The translations under genes and the position numbers were made by a program. The notes below the pieces were generated by a model. The model ran no database searches, was not told where the DNA came from, and saw only the letters and a list, made by a program, of their open reading frames with translations. A DNA stretch of 64,000 nucleotides, taken from positions 1-64,000 of the forward strand of contig JAVVXB010000007.1 of the NCBI GenBank assembly GCA_036651815.1, read 5' to 3'. This document shows, one piece after another, positions 33,496 through 42,116 of the stretch (position 1 is its first letter; each line of letters opens with the position of its first letter). Origin of the DNA: JAVVXB01 sp036651815. GTDB taxonomy: Bacteria; Bacillota; Clostridia; Christensenellales; CAG-138.

Positions 33496-34574
33496 CGATT
33501 CTTACCCTTGGGAAGCACACACGGCTCGGGGATATCCTTGCCTATGCGCTGGATGGTGTGGATTTTAATGCGGTAACTGCGGAGGAGATGAAATCGACAG
33601 ACCTCAGGGGCAGGCGCATTCTATTTGCGCTCTCGCTGGACGAGAGCGGCTTGGCGGACGATTTCATGTGCTGCATCCGCTATCTGCGCACCCATTTTCA
33701 GGCGCTGGATGGCGCTACGGGAGCGATACTGGTGGACAGTGCCACGGAGCTGTATACAAAAGAAATTGCCCGGACGTTGGTATTTGACGCAAACTGCTCC
33801 GGCTGCCGCTTCCCGGGGCGGGGCATGGTTGAGGCGACCAAATCGTTAAAAAATTTTGATGTTCTCTGTGGTGTTTATGGCGTGGATCGTTACACAGCCT
33901 ATCAACGTGCTGTGCGTTTACTCATCGAGCGGTTGTGTTCCGATGTGCCGGCTCAGTTTGAACGGCCCAAAGTATTATGGTTACACGCGTCCGACAAAGC
34001 ACGTTCCAACGCCTTTGCACTGGGCAGTCAAGTGACGGAACGGTTAGCTGACTGCTGCGAAATTAATGAGATTTCCATGCAGGCAAGTCCGATCAATGAC
34101 TGCAATGGATGCTCGTATAAAACCTGCCAGCATTATGCCGAACAGGAGACGTGCTTTTATGGCGGGATATTGCCGGAAGCGGTTTTTCCGGCCATTATGG
34201 CATGTGACGCGCTGTTGCTTTGTTGCTCCAATTACAACGATGCGCCCGGCGCACATTTTTTGGCGCTCAACAATCGCCTCAATGCCCTGCTGCTGCGTGG
34301 GAAACCGTTCAATAAGGCGCTGTTTGCCATCGTGGTATCCGGCTATAGCGGCGGCGATTTGGTGGCGAAGCAGCTGATGGGCGGCTTCTGCTTGAATAAA
34401 CCTTGCTGCCTGCCACCGCGCTTTGCGCTGCTGGAAACAGCCAATGATCCGGGGACCGTTTTACAGGAGATGGGTGTATTTGACAGGATTGCGGCCTATG
34501 CCGACCAAATTCAGCAAGAACTGTGCATCCGAGAAACAGCGCGGGTGCCATGCGCAGAAGCAACGCCAGAATGA
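33480..34574 (+). CDS. Flavodoxin-like NAD(P)H-dependent FMN reductase, Cys-containing
   Basis: A 364-aa protein. Residues 1-150 are a Rossmann-like domain without a clear motif. Residues about 160-355 resemble an FMN reductase/iron-sulfur flavoprotein: VLWLHASDKARSNAFALG (phosphate loop), CNGCSYKTCQHYAEQETC (a CxxC-x3-C cluster, like compact cluster-binding flavoproteins), SNYNDAPGAHFLALNNRL and FAIVVSGYSGGD. It probably transfers electrons from NAD(P)H through FMN and perhaps a cluster. The ATG at 33480 has AAAGGGG 8 nt upstream and lies inside the dehydrogenase gene; the earlier in-frame start is unsupported. Third gene of the operon. Confidence 0.75.
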   Translation: MPERLTILTLGKHTRLGDILAYALDGVDFNAVTAEEMKSTDLRGRRILFALSLDESGLADDFMCCIRYLRTHFQALDGATGAILVDSATELYTKEIARTLVFDANCSGCRFPGRGMVEATKSLKNFDVLCGVYGVDRYTAYQRAVRLLIERLCSDVPAQFERPKVLWLHASDKARSNAFALGSQVTERLADCCEINEISMQASPINDCNGCSYKTCQHYAEQETCFYGGILPEAVFPAIMACDALLLCCSNYNDAPGAHFLALNNRLNALLLRGKPFNKALFAIVVSGYSGGDLVAKQLMGGFCLNKPCCLPPRFALLETANDPGTVLQEMGVFDRIAAYADQIQQELCIRETARVPCAEATPE

Positions 34575-35010
34575 TCGTTCCTACCCTTATCATGGCGCAT
34601 TCAGATAATCGATTTTATGACGAGAAAATTTGCTTGATTTCAATATCAATTTTGGGTGTGTTCCTGAATATTCCGAAAAACGTTCTCGATATTGTTTATC
34701 ATTTCGGGGTATATATTCTGCACGCATGATTCAGATTGACCGCCAGTAAACCTGCGAATGCTCATTCTGAATGGATAAAAAATCAACTGAAACCGCAGAA
34801 CTTCCGATATAAAAGCATACCTTGATGCGGACAAAGAATCCAGCGAAACTGCAAAAGCTCTTTATAGAAACAAACCATCATAAAGAAGAAAATGCCATTG
34901 CAAACTTCGCGTTTGACAATGCCTGTTTTTTCGTTGGGTGGGGGGGCAGGCTTCAATATTTTGCGCTTGCGTAACAGACATTTTTTACAGAAAACAATGG
35001 CTTGAATACA
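34575..35010. other. Intergenic region with one terminator
   Basis: This 436-bp AT-rich stretch separates the three-gene operon from the convergent NUDIX gene. Apart from the terminator at 34894-34931 I see no gene or repeat in it. Confidence 0.6.
34894..34931 (+). terminator. Stem-loop terminator
   Basis: CATTGCAAAC and GTTTGACAATG form a 10-bp stem with one bulged base and a TTCGC loop, followed by TTTTTT (34926-34931). It lies 320 nt past the operon's last stop codon. Confidence 0.7.
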
Positions 35011-35592
35011 TTAAGCAAGGCCCAGCTTTCCATTTAGTTTTTGATAGATAACCTGCATGCAGGGTTCCGTACTGCGAGAAACTGCCTCCGATGGCGTCAT
35101 CCATAACACGCCGCTGTTTTCGTCAGGCTTCACTTTGGTTGCTTCTGCATCGTCCGCCTGTAACAAATAGGTGAGATTCAGGTGCAGATGGGCAGAGACA
35201 AACGCGCCCCGCTTGATGTGGCTGTCCACCGGCAAAATTTCCAGAGACAGCGGTTCAGATCGCAGCGGCGTTATCCGGGTAACGCCGGTTTCCTCCTGCG
35301 CTTCCCGCATGGCAACCGCCAAAAGATCAGCTTCTCCATCGGCGTGGCCACCCACCCACGACCATGACTGATAAATGTTATGGTAGATCATCAGCACCCG
35401 CGTGTGCGTTGCGTTGATGATCCAGGCGGAGCCCGTAAAATGGCAGAGGGCATTCTCCCGGGTTAGTAGATTGTCGAATTGACGAAGGTAGGTTAGCAGC
35501 AACCGACGATCGAATTCTTCCTGCGGGCAGGATGGGATAAACGCATTAATTTGTGCTTGCAGCGGAGCGGCCGTGGGTACGAAGGGGATCAT
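35011..35592 (-). CDS. NUDIX hydrolase
   Basis: A 193-aa NUDIX protein. The Nudix box is GGHADGEADL then REAQEETGV, matching GX5EX7REUXEEXGU. It should hydrolyse a nucleoside diphosphate linked to another group, but the substrate is open. The N-terminal 50 residues (FDRRLLLTYLRQFDN) are a short helical extension seen in related proteins. The start at 35592 has CGGAGG 7 nt upstream; a longer frame adds 13 unsupported codons. It diverges from the YkvA gene 70 bp away. Confidence 0.9.
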   Translation of the reverse strand: MIPFVPTAAPLQAQINAFIPSCPQEEFDRRLLLTYLRQFDNLLTRENALCHFTGSAWIINATHTRVLMIYHNIYQSWSWVGGHADGEADLLAVAMREAQEETGVTRITPLRSEPLSLEILPVDSHIKRGAFVSAHLHLNLTYLLQADDAEATKVKPDENSGVLWMTPSEAVSRSTEPCMQVIYQKLNGKLGLA

Positions 35593-35646
35593 GCTGAAAC
35601 CTCCGTATTTTGAATAAATTGATTGTAGCACAAAGAAGAGATATTG

Positions 35647-35655
35647 TGTTAAAAT
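35647..35655 (+). promoter_or_regulatory. Extended -10 box just upstream of the YkvA ATG
   Basis: TGTTAAAAT (35647-35655) matches TGnTAtAAT with one change. Only 7 nt separate it from the ATG at 35663 and no Shine-Dalgarno is present, so the transcript probably begins at or next to the start codon. Confidence 0.5.
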
Positions 35656-35662
35656 AACGCGT

Positions 35663-36043
35663 ATGGGCTTGAAGGAACGGGCACAACAACTTAAAACGGA
35701 GATTCCGGCGGTATTTCTAGCGCTCAGACATCAACGGACGCCCTGGTATGCGAAGGCAGTGGCGTTTATAACGGTTGCATATGCGCTTTCACCGGTGGAT
35801 CTTGTACCGGATTTTATTCCAATATTGGGTTATTTGGATGATGTGCTGCTGCTTCCACTGCTGGTTAAATGGGTTATTCAGCTCATTCCACCGGATGTGC
35901 TGGCCGAGTGCCGTGCGCAGGCCGCAGGACTTTGGGTGGATGGAAAACCGAAAAAATGGTATTACGCCATTCCAATTGTGCTACTCTGGCTGCTGATTGT
36001 ATATTGGATTGTGCGCGCAATTTTCCGCGCGCGGAACGGATAG
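35663..36043 (+). CDS. YkvA family (DUF1232) membrane protein
   Basis: A 126-aa protein with the DUF1232 core RTPWYAKAVAFITVAYALSPVDLVPDFIPILGYLDD (residues about 26-61, quoted only to locate it as the segment from TPWYAK to LGYLDD), then LPLLVKWVIQLIPPDV and a C-terminal membrane helix (about 100-121). The family is small, often membrane-linked and without an assigned function. No ribosome-binding site precedes the ATG. The EamA gene begins 15 bp after the stop, so the two are probably co-transcribed. Confidence 0.85.
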   Translation: MGLKERAQQLKTEIPAVFLALRHQRTPWYAKAVAFITVAYALSPVDLVPDFIPILGYLDDVLLLPLLVKWVIQLIPPDVLAECRAQAAGLWVDGKPKKWYYAIPIVLLWLLIVYWIVRAIFRARNG

Positions 36044-36057
36044 AGGAACAAACGAAT

Positions 36058-36927
36058 ATGTCGGAACGAAGCAAGGGAACAATGCAGATGCTGATCTGTG
36101 CGCTGCTGTGGAGCATTGGTGGATTATTCATCAAATTGCTGCCATGGAATCCGGTGGCGATTGCCGGCTCGCGCAGCCTGATAGCGGCAGGCGTGATTTT
36201 TATTTATATTCGTATTCGCCGTTTTCCGCTGGTGATCTCAAAGCGTACGCTGTGGATTGCCATCTGTATTGCAGGCACACATCTATCGTTTGTGGGTGCA
36301 ACCAAACTGACCACGGCAGCCAATGCCATCGTGATCCAGTACACTGGGCCGTTGTACCTGCTGATCTATAATGCGGTCTTTCGCAAGCAAAAAATTCATA
36401 TTGCCGACTACCTTGTCGTTCTGTTGACGGTTCTTGGCATCGGCGTGTTTTTCTTTGATGACCTGGATGGCGGGACGGCCATCGGCAACGGTGTTGCAAT
36501 GATATCCGGCGTGTTTTTTGCGGGTATGTTTATTACCACCGGGGATGTAGGGGAAACGGAGCGTATCAACGGCATTTTTCAAGGGCAGTTGTTGACCGCG
36601 CTCATTGGGATACCGGTGCTCATTGCTACCCGTGCGCCCATCACGGGACAGACGATCCTCTGCGTTCTTGCGTTGGGCGTCTTCCAACTTGGCATATCTT
36701 ATGTGCTGTATTCCCTGGCTATGCGGCAGTGCCCGCCGCTGACGTGTTCGCTGCTTGCCGCGTTGGAACCGCTGCTCAATCCTGTCTGGGTGTTTCTGTT
36801 TGCGGGGGAACGGCCGGGATTGCTGTCCCTTGCCGGAGGCGTGATTGTTATTTCATCCATTACGCTTTGGTGCGTGTGGAACGAAAAACGTGCGCGACGC
36901 GTGGAAATGAAAACGGCAGACGGCTAA
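36058..36927 (+). CDS. EamA/DMT-family permease
   Basis: A 289-aa drug/metabolite transporter with ten predicted membrane helices in two EamA repeats (about 8-135 and 148-280). The start CALLWSIGGLFIKLLPWNP and the end of repeat two SLLAALEPLLNPVWVFLFAGE are typical. It is a likely exporter of a small metabolite; the substrate is unknown. AGAGGA precedes the ATG at 36058; the earlier reading frame overlaps the YkvA gene and is not used. Confidence 0.9.
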   Translation: MSERSKGTMQMLICALLWSIGGLFIKLLPWNPVAIAGSRSLIAAGVIFIYIRIRRFPLVISKRTLWIAICIAGTHLSFVGATKLTTAANAIVIQYTGPLYLLIYNAVFRKQKIHIADYLVVLLTVLGIGVFFFDDLDGGTAIGNGVAMISGVFFAGMFITTGDVGETERINGIFQGQLLTALIGIPVLIATRAPITGQTILCVLALGVFQLGISYVLYSLAMRQCPPLTCSLLAALEPLLNPVWVFLFAGERPGLLSLAGGVIVISSITLWCVWNEKRARRVEMKTADG

Positions 36928-36942
36928 TTGGAGGGCGTGTTT

Positions 36943-36975
36943 ATGAAAGCAAGTTATGTTTTTTCGATGCATTGA
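36943..36975 (+). CDS. Possible 10-codon peptide with strong ribosome-binding site
   Basis: A reading frame of ten codons (MKASYVFSMH) preceded by GGAGG 8 nt before its ATG, 15 bp after the EamA stop. It may be a remnant of a lost gene's 5' end or a small leader. Nothing supports a function. Confidence 0.2.
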   Translation: MKASYVFSMH

Positions 36976-37100
36976 GGCTGTTGTGAGCGGCGATCAAGAA
37001 TATGATTTGAGAAAAAATGTCATATTGAATGCGGTTTGATGGATTACAATGGCGTACGCGCTTTTTTAGAAACCGGTCTGACTGCTGATACATACTGTGA

Positions 37101-37129
37101 TTGTACAAATTGGCTGCATCGATTATAAT
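37101..37129 (+). promoter_or_regulatory. Sigma-A promoter of the DUF368 gene
   Basis: TTGTAC (37101-37106), 17 nt, TATAAT (37124-37129). The ATG lies 56 nt downstream of the -10, with GGAGG before it. Confidence 0.75.
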
Positions 37130-37185
37130 GGGTCAGAATCAACCGTTTTTTCGAAAACGGGGGGCATTGAATAACGGAGGAAAGT

Positions 37186-38139
37186 ATGTCGGAAACGAAA
37201 ACAGAACAAAACGCCGCTGCAGATGCGGCACATGGGACTGAATCCGGGCAAAGCGACGTTGTGCTGGCACCCATGGCGAAAGATTATGCGCCAAGAACCA
37301 TCGGAAGATGGATTGTATTGCTTTTACAAGGGATGACGATAGGCGTGGGTGCCATTTTGCCCGGTATCAGCGGCGGAGTACTCTGCGTTGTTTTTGGCAT
37401 CTATCCGCCTATGATGGAGTTGCTGGCGCATCCAATCAAGAGTCTACCTAAGTATTTCAAGTTATTTATACCGATCTTTCTTGGTTGGATGGTGGGCTTT
37501 GTTGCACTTGCGGGTGTGATTGGTAAAATGTTTGCGAATGATGGCACGCAGACCATTGCGACCTGCCTGTTTATCGGGCTGATCATTGGCATGTTTCCCT
37601 CCCTGTTTCGCGAAGGCGCAAGGGACGGCCGTACGAAGACAACCTGGACGGCGCTGCTGGTCAGCACCGCTGCGCTGCTTACACTTTTTCTGTTGTTAAA
37701 GTCTGGAACGGCCATACATCTGACGCCTTCACTGGGGTGGTTTTTCTTCTGCGGCGTACTGTGGGGCATCAGCCTCATCGTGCCGGGCATGAGCTCGTCT
37801 TCCGTGCTGATTTTTCTGGGACTTTACGGGCCCATGTCCGTAGGGATCGCAAAGCTGGATATGGCCGTGGTCATCCCCTTTATGCTCGGCATCATGGCAA
37901 CGGTGCTGCTGTTGGCACGGGCGGTCAACCGTCTATTTCGGGATCATTATGGGGTGGCGTTTCATTGTATCATTGGGTTTGTGATCGCTTCTACCATTCC
38001 CATTATCCCGCTACATTACAAGAATGTATGGGAATTCATCATCAGTCTCATCTGTGTGGTGATTGGGTTCTTCCTCGCGTTCTATATGGATCGATGGAGC
38101 AATCAGATCGGTGCAAAAGCGCAGACGGAGCAGATGTAA
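37186..38139 (+). CDS. DUF368 protein (undecaprenyl-phosphate translocase family)
   Basis: A 317-aa polytopic membrane protein with about eight helices after a 45-residue charged N-terminus. The paired motifs GAILPGISGGVLCVVFGIY and SLIVPGMSSSSVLIFLGLY are the hallmark of DUF368, the PopT-type family reported to return undecaprenyl phosphate across the membrane for reuse in wall and glycopolymer synthesis. That fits the other envelope genes in the window. GGAGG precedes the ATG and a good sigma-A promoter lies upstream. It is followed after 76 bp by an EamA permease. Confidence 0.92.
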   Translation: MSETKTEQNAAADAAHGTESGQSDVVLAPMAKDYAPRTIGRWIVLLLQGMTIGVGAILPGISGGVLCVVFGIYPPMMELLAHPIKSLPKYFKLFIPIFLGWMVGFVALAGVIGKMFANDGTQTIATCLFIGLIIGMFPSLFREGARDGRTKTTWTALLVSTAALLTLFLLLKSGTAIHLTPSLGWFFFCGVLWGISLIVPGMSSSSVLIFLGLYGPMSVGIAKLDMAVVIPFMLGIMATVLLLARAVNRLFRDHYGVAFHCIIGFVIASTIPIIPLHYKNVWEFIISLICVVIGFFLAFYMDRWSNQIGAKAQTEQM

Positions 38140-38215
38140 CCCCATGATGGAGAAACTTATACGCGTTTGTGACCGCGGGATGTAAAAACTAACGGGAAGG
38201 AACGGAGGACTGCCG

Positions 38216-39100
38216 ATGCTGGATCTGGACGCAACCGTACTGCGGGACTTGACGGTTTGGATTGCGCTGATGGTAGGCTCCGGGATGCTGATTGGACTTG
38301 CACCATCGCTGATGCGTACGGGCGCCAAGCGAAGCGATCCTTCCGTTGCCGCGGCACTTTTCGGTACGGTGCTGGCGCTGTGCGCCATAGGCATAGCGGC
38401 GCTGTCAGGCGCGTTTTCCCTGCCGCAGAACACGCAGCTGATCTGGTTGATGCTGTCGGGATTTTTTACTGGATTGGTCTGGCTGTGCCTGTTTACGGCG
38501 CTGACGGGCGGACTGACCAGCAAGGTTATTCCGCTGGTTCAGGTTTCCATCGTACCCGTACTGGTGGCTTGCCATTTTCTCATTGGCACACCAATGAGTC
38601 TGTGGCGGATCAGCGCGTTATTGGTGGTACTGCTCGGAACGGTATTCATTGAGAGCCGGACAAAGGCGCTGCGTGGGCAGCTCTGGTTGATATATGCGGG
38701 CATTGCCGCGTTGGCGTATGCGGGACTCGACTTGATACAGCGCACAAGCCTGGCCGGGATGAATCGGCAATTGTTTCATCTGTTTCGCACGGGGATCGCC
38801 TGCATGTGGCTGTGGGCATTCGTTCTGCTTCGGGGCAAACAGAAGTCCTTTGCCGGTATGAAGTGCAAAGCATGGGTAGCCATTCCTTGCTCGGCGGTGG
38901 CGGTGGCGGGCTGTTGGCTGTGCAATTACGGCATTTCACTGCGGGGAGATGGGGGCAGATTTGCGCCGCTCTCCATTCTTGGCTATTTTATGATGCTGCT
39001 GTTTGCACGCGTCATACAAAAGGAACGGCAGCCGGGCAGTGCCATTTTTGGCGCACTTCTGGTTTTGTTTGGCATGTTTGTTCTGGCAATTGGTTGGTAG
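38216..39100 (+). CDS. EamA/DMT-family permease
   Basis: A 294-aa transporter-like protein with about nine to ten membrane helices. The segment TGLVWLCLFTALTGGLTSKV followed by IPLVQVSIVPVLVACHFL is typical of the first DMT repeat. The second half is more divergent. The substrate is unknown. CGGAGG lies 7 nt before the ATG. It is unrelated in detail to the EamA protein at 36058, so this is not a recent duplication. Confidence 0.82.
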   Translation: MLDLDATVLRDLTVWIALMVGSGMLIGLAPSLMRTGAKRSDPSVAAALFGTVLALCAIGIAALSGAFSLPQNTQLIWLMLSGFFTGLVWLCLFTALTGGLTSKVIPLVQVSIVPVLVACHFLIGTPMSLWRISALLVVLLGTVFIESRTKALRGQLWLIYAGIAALAYAGLDLIQRTSLAGMNRQLFHLFRTGIACMWLWAFVLLRGKQKSFAGMKCKAWVAIPCSAVAVAGCWLCNYGISLRGDGGRFAPLSILGYFMMLLFARVIQKERQPGSAIFGALLVLFGMFVLAIGW

Positions 39101-39119
39101 GAAAGGAAATCAAAGAAGA

Positions 39120-39770
39120 ATGATACAACTGGCAATATTTGATCTCGACGGAACGCTCGTCAACACCATTGGCGATCTTGCGTACGCGCTCAACCACGCA
39201 CTGGAAACGTGCGGGTTACCCACGTTGACGCAAACGGAGGTTGAGGCAATTGTTGGCTACAGCACGATCTATATGTTTCAACATGCCGTTGCTGAGGAAC
39301 ACAAGGATGATTGGCAGGCGGTGGGCGAGGCTTACAATGCCTATTATCCCAAACACTGCTGCGATCATGCCCGTCCCTATGACGGGATTTTACATGTTCT
39401 CAACCGGCTTAAGGCAGCGGGAATCAAGCTTGCGGTGGTATCCAATAAACCGCACCGGGATACGCTGACGGTGGTCGAAACACTGTTTCCCAAGGATCTG
39501 TTTTCCATGGTGCTTGGCCGTATGGAAAAATTCGCAACCAAGCCGGATCCGGAGCCGCTCCATTTTGTGTTGGACTACTTTGGCTGCAAACCGGAGGACG
39601 CCGTCTATATTGGTGATTCCGAGGTGGATGTTCGATTTGCGAAGAATGCCAATATGCCCTGCATTTCTGTCTTGTGGGGATATCGAACCCAAGCTGTGCT
39701 TGTGGAAGCGGGCGCAACAAAAATGGTTGACGAGGTGGACGACATTTGCAAATTGCTGCTGGATACATGA
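39120..39770 (+). CDS. HAD phosphatase, phosphoglycolate phosphatase-like
   Basis: A 216-aa HAD-IA hydrolase. Motif I is IFDLDGTLVNT, motif II VVSNKPHRDT, motif III the Lys in FATKPDP and motif IV YIGDSEVDV. The four-helix cap (about 16-85) places it with Gph/pyrophosphatase PpaX-type enzymes. The ATG at 39120 follows AAAGGAAA; the longer frame runs through the EamA gene. Its last four bases overlap the next gene (ATGA). Confidence 0.9.
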   Translation: MIQLAIFDLDGTLVNTIGDLAYALNHALETCGLPTLTQTEVEAIVGYSTIYMFQHAVAEEHKDDWQAVGEAYNAYYPKHCCDHARPYDGILHVLNRLKAAGIKLAVVSNKPHRDTLTVVETLFPKDLFSMVLGRMEKFATKPDPEPLHFVLDYFGCKPEDAVYIGDSEVDVRFAKNANMPCISVLWGYRTQAVLVEAGATKMVDEVDDICKLLLDT

Positions 39771-40348
39771 AGCGCAACGTTTACGATTTTGACGGAACCA
39801 TCTATGATGGCGATTCCACCGCGCATTTTTACAGGTACTGCGCTGCACGGCAGCCGCGTATGCTGCTGGATCTGCCGGCGGTTGGGGTTGCCTTTCTGGG
39901 GATGTCGCTGGGGCTTGTGGAAAAGACACGAGCCAAGCAGCGGCTTTATCGGTTTTTGACTTTTCTGCCGGACGTGAATGCCTATGTGGCTGATTTTTGG
40001 GCAACGCATCGGCAACGCATCAAACCTTGGTATCTTGCGCAGAAATGCAGGGACGATTTGATCATCTCGGCCTCTCCGGATTTTTTACTTGCACCTATCT
40101 GTGCGGAACTTGGCGTTGCATTGTTGGCTTCTCGCGTTGACCCGCACACGGGCGAGACCGAGGGACTCAATTGCCACGATGTGGAAAAGGTACGCCGCAT
40201 GCGGGAAAGAGATCCGGACAGTGAAGTCGCACAGTTTTATTCCGATTCTCTGTCTGATTTGCCATTGGCAGAGTTGGCGCAGGAAGCCTTCTTGGTGAAG
40301 GGAAACGAGTTTTTTGATTTCACGCGGGATAAAAGAAGGAAAAAGTAG
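39767..40348 (+). CDS. HAD-IB phosphatase, SerB-like
   Basis: A 193-aa HAD hydrolase of subfamily IB. Motif I is YDFDGTIYDGDST, motif II SASPDFLLAPI and motif IV YSDSLSDLPL (DSxxDLP). Such enzymes dephosphorylate small substrates such as phosphoserine or phosphatidylglycerol phosphate; the helical cap here is too divergent to choose. It is translationally coupled to the preceding HAD gene through an ATGA overlap, so two phosphatases are made together. A terminator follows. Confidence 0.87.
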   Translation: MKRNVYDFDGTIYDGDSTAHFYRYCAARQPRMLLDLPAVGVAFLGMSLGLVEKTRAKQRLYRFLTFLPDVNAYVADFWATHRQRIKPWYLAQKCRDDLIISASPDFLLAPICAELGVALLASRVDPHTGETEGLNCHDVEKVRRMRERDPDSEVAQFYSDSLSDLPLAELAQEAFLVKGNEFFDFTRDKRRKK

Positions 40349-40371
40349 CGAAATTCAAAGCGAACATTCAA

Positions 40372-40408
40372 AAAACCGGTTCAGGCGCGTTACGCCCGGG
40401 CCGGTTTT
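40372..40408 (+). terminator. Terminator of the HAD pair
   Basis: AAAACCGG (40372-40379) pairs with CCGGTTTT (40401-40408), with an inner GGCG/CGCC stem. It also serves the minus strand poorly. Confidence 0.85.
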
Positions 40409-40486
40409 ATAATGCAGACGAAATTGTGGGTGCCGGAATCTTGCGTCGATTCCCAAAATGGAGCCGAAAATTGGCGGACGCATTGA

Positions 40487-40585
40487 TGAAGGCCAAACGG
40501 ACTAGCGATCATCCTAACGCTAGCATCGTCATTTTCCCAAACACTGAACCGCACTGGTGAAGGGCAAGCGGACTAGCGATCATCC
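40487..40585. repeat. Direct repeat spanning the livF 3' end
   Basis: A 28-bp sequence occurs at 40487-40514 and again at 40558-40585 with 26 identical bases, sharing CGGACTAGCGATCATCC. The second copy contains the livF stop codon, so the first is a small downstream duplication of the gene end. Confidence 0.8.
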
Positions 40586-41281
40586 ACCTAAATAGGCTTT
40601 TTGCACGGAGTCGTTGTGCAACAGCGCTTCTGCGGGAGCGGATAGCACGATCTTACCGGTTTCCAGTACATAGCCGCGGTGTGCAATGGACAGTGCCATC
40701 AGCGCGTTTTGTTCCACAAGCAGAATCGTTGTGCCAGCTTTGTTCAGCTCCTTGATGATATCAAAGATCTGCTCAACCAGCAACGGCGCAAGGCCCATGG
40801 AAGGCTCGTCGAGCATCATGAGCCTTGGACTGGACATGAGCGCACGGCCCATGGCTAGCATCTGCTGTTCACCGCCGGAAAGCGTCCCCGCAATCTGGCG
40901 GCGGCGTTCCTTGAGTCGCGGGAAACGATCGTAGACGTTGGGTAGCGAATCGCCCACGCTGGAGAGCGGCTGTGTAAACGCGCCCATCTCAAGATTTTCC
41001 TCCACGGTCATCTGACTGAATACGCGGCGTCCTTCCGGTACGTGCGCAATGCCAGCGGAGACAATCTTGTGGGGTGCCATGGTTTTGATGCTGTGTTCGT
41101 TAAAGGTCACATCGCCTGTTTTTGTACGAAGCAGTCCAGAAATCGTCTTGAGAATGGTACTTTTGCCCGCGCCGTTTGCGCCGATTAGCGTCACGATTTC
41201 TCCGGTTTCCACCGAAAAACTGATATCCCGAATGGCCAGAATATTGCCATAGGATACATTGATATTATCAACCTTCAGCAT
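40580..41281 (-). CDS. livF: Branched-chain amino acid ABC transporter ATPase
   Basis: A 233-aa ATPase of the LivF type. Walker A is LIGANGAGKSTILKTISG, the signature LSGGEQQMLAMGRAL, Walker B MMLDEPSMGLAP and the switch His region LLVEQNA. It hydrolyses ATP for the import of Leu, Ile and Val. The start at 41281 has AGGAAGGA upstream and lies 14 nt inside the livG 3' end, so the two are coupled; a 28-codon longer frame is not supported. Last gene of the liv operon. Confidence 0.95.
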   Translation of the reverse strand: MLKVDNINVSYGNILAIRDISFSVETGEIVTLIGANGAGKSTILKTISGLLRTKTGDVTFNEHSIKTMAPHKIVSAGIAHVPEGRRVFSQMTVEENLEMGAFTQPLSSVGDSLPNVYDRFPRLKERRRQIAGTLSGGEQQMLAMGRALMSSPRLMMLDEPSMGLAPLLVEQIFDIIKELNKAGTTILLVEQNALMALSIAHRGYVLETGKIVLSAPAEALLHNDSVQKAYLGG

Positions 41282-42116
41282 ATGCTTTTCCTTCCTGTCT
41301 GCGGCCAAGATACGCCTCGATGACAACTGGGTCGTTCTTAATTTCTTCCGGCGAGCCCTTAGCAATGATCTTGCCGTAATTCAGCACAGCGATGCCCTCA
41401 CAGATACCCATGACAAGGTTCATATCGTGTTCGATGAGCATGATGGCGATCTCAAACGTATTTCGAATCCGCTGGATGTTTTCCATCAATTCGCCAGTTT
41501 CGGATGGATTCATGCCTGCGGCAGGTTCATCCAGAAGCAGGAGCTTTGGATTGGTTGCGAGGGCGCGGACGATCTCCAGTCGACGCTGTGCGCCATATGG
41601 GAGGGAACCGGCCTCCGTAGCCGCTAAATCCTGCATGTCGAAAATGCTCAGCAACTGCAGTGCGTTTTCGTGGGCCTTGCGTTCGCTTCTCCAGTAGGAT
41701 GGCAGACGAAACAGGGAGCTGCCCAGCGAATATTCAAAGGCATTGTGCAGGCCAATCTTCACATTGTCCTCGACGGTCAGCTTTTTAAACAGACGGATGT
41801 TCTGAAAGGTCCGCGCAATGCCCATCCGGTTGAGTTGCCAGGTTTTTTTGCCGCGGATATCGACACCGTCGAGCAGAATGACGCCGCGTGTGGGCGTATA
41901 GACATTGGTCAACAGATTGAACACTGTGGTTTTGCCCGCGCCGTTCGGCCCGATCAGTCCTGCGATTTCTGTGCGACCGATGACCAGATTAAAGTCGGAT
42001 ACGGCGTGTAAACCGCCGAAATCAATGCCCAGATGATGGATGTCGAGGATGGGCGCGCTGCCGATATCACGCTCTGGAATCATGCCAAGACTCGGCACAG
42101 GAACAAGTTTATCCAT
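41268..42116 (-). CDS. livG: Branched-chain amino acid ABC transporter ATPase
   Basis: A 282-aa ATPase of the LivG type. Walker A is LIGPNGAGKTTVFNLLT, the signature LPYGAQRRLEIVRALA, Walker B LLLDEPAAGMNP and the switch His in LIEHDMNLVM. The C-terminal VIEAYLGRRQEG matches the LivG tail. I chose the ATG at 42116; a GTG three codons earlier is an alternative. It overlaps livM by 8 nt. Confidence 0.95.
   Translation of the reverse strand: MDKLVPVPSLGMIPERDIGSAPILDIHHLGIDFGGLHAVSDFNLVIGRTEIAGLIGPNGAGKTTVFNLLTNVYTPTRGVILLDGVDIRGKKTWQLNRMGIARTFQNIRLFKKLTVEDNVKIGLHNAFEYSLGSSLFRLPSYWRSERKAHENALQLLSIFDMQDLAATEAGSLPYGAQRRLEIVRALATNPKLLLLDEPAAGMNPSETGELMENIQRIRNTFEIAIMLIEHDMNLVMGICEGIAVLNYGKIIAKGSPEEIKNDPVVIEAYLGRRQEGKAYAEG

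Noticed and set aside
40487..40585. CRISPR array or attachment site at the direct repeat
   Set aside because: Only two copies, one inside the livF end, and no cas, integrase or tRNA gene nearby.
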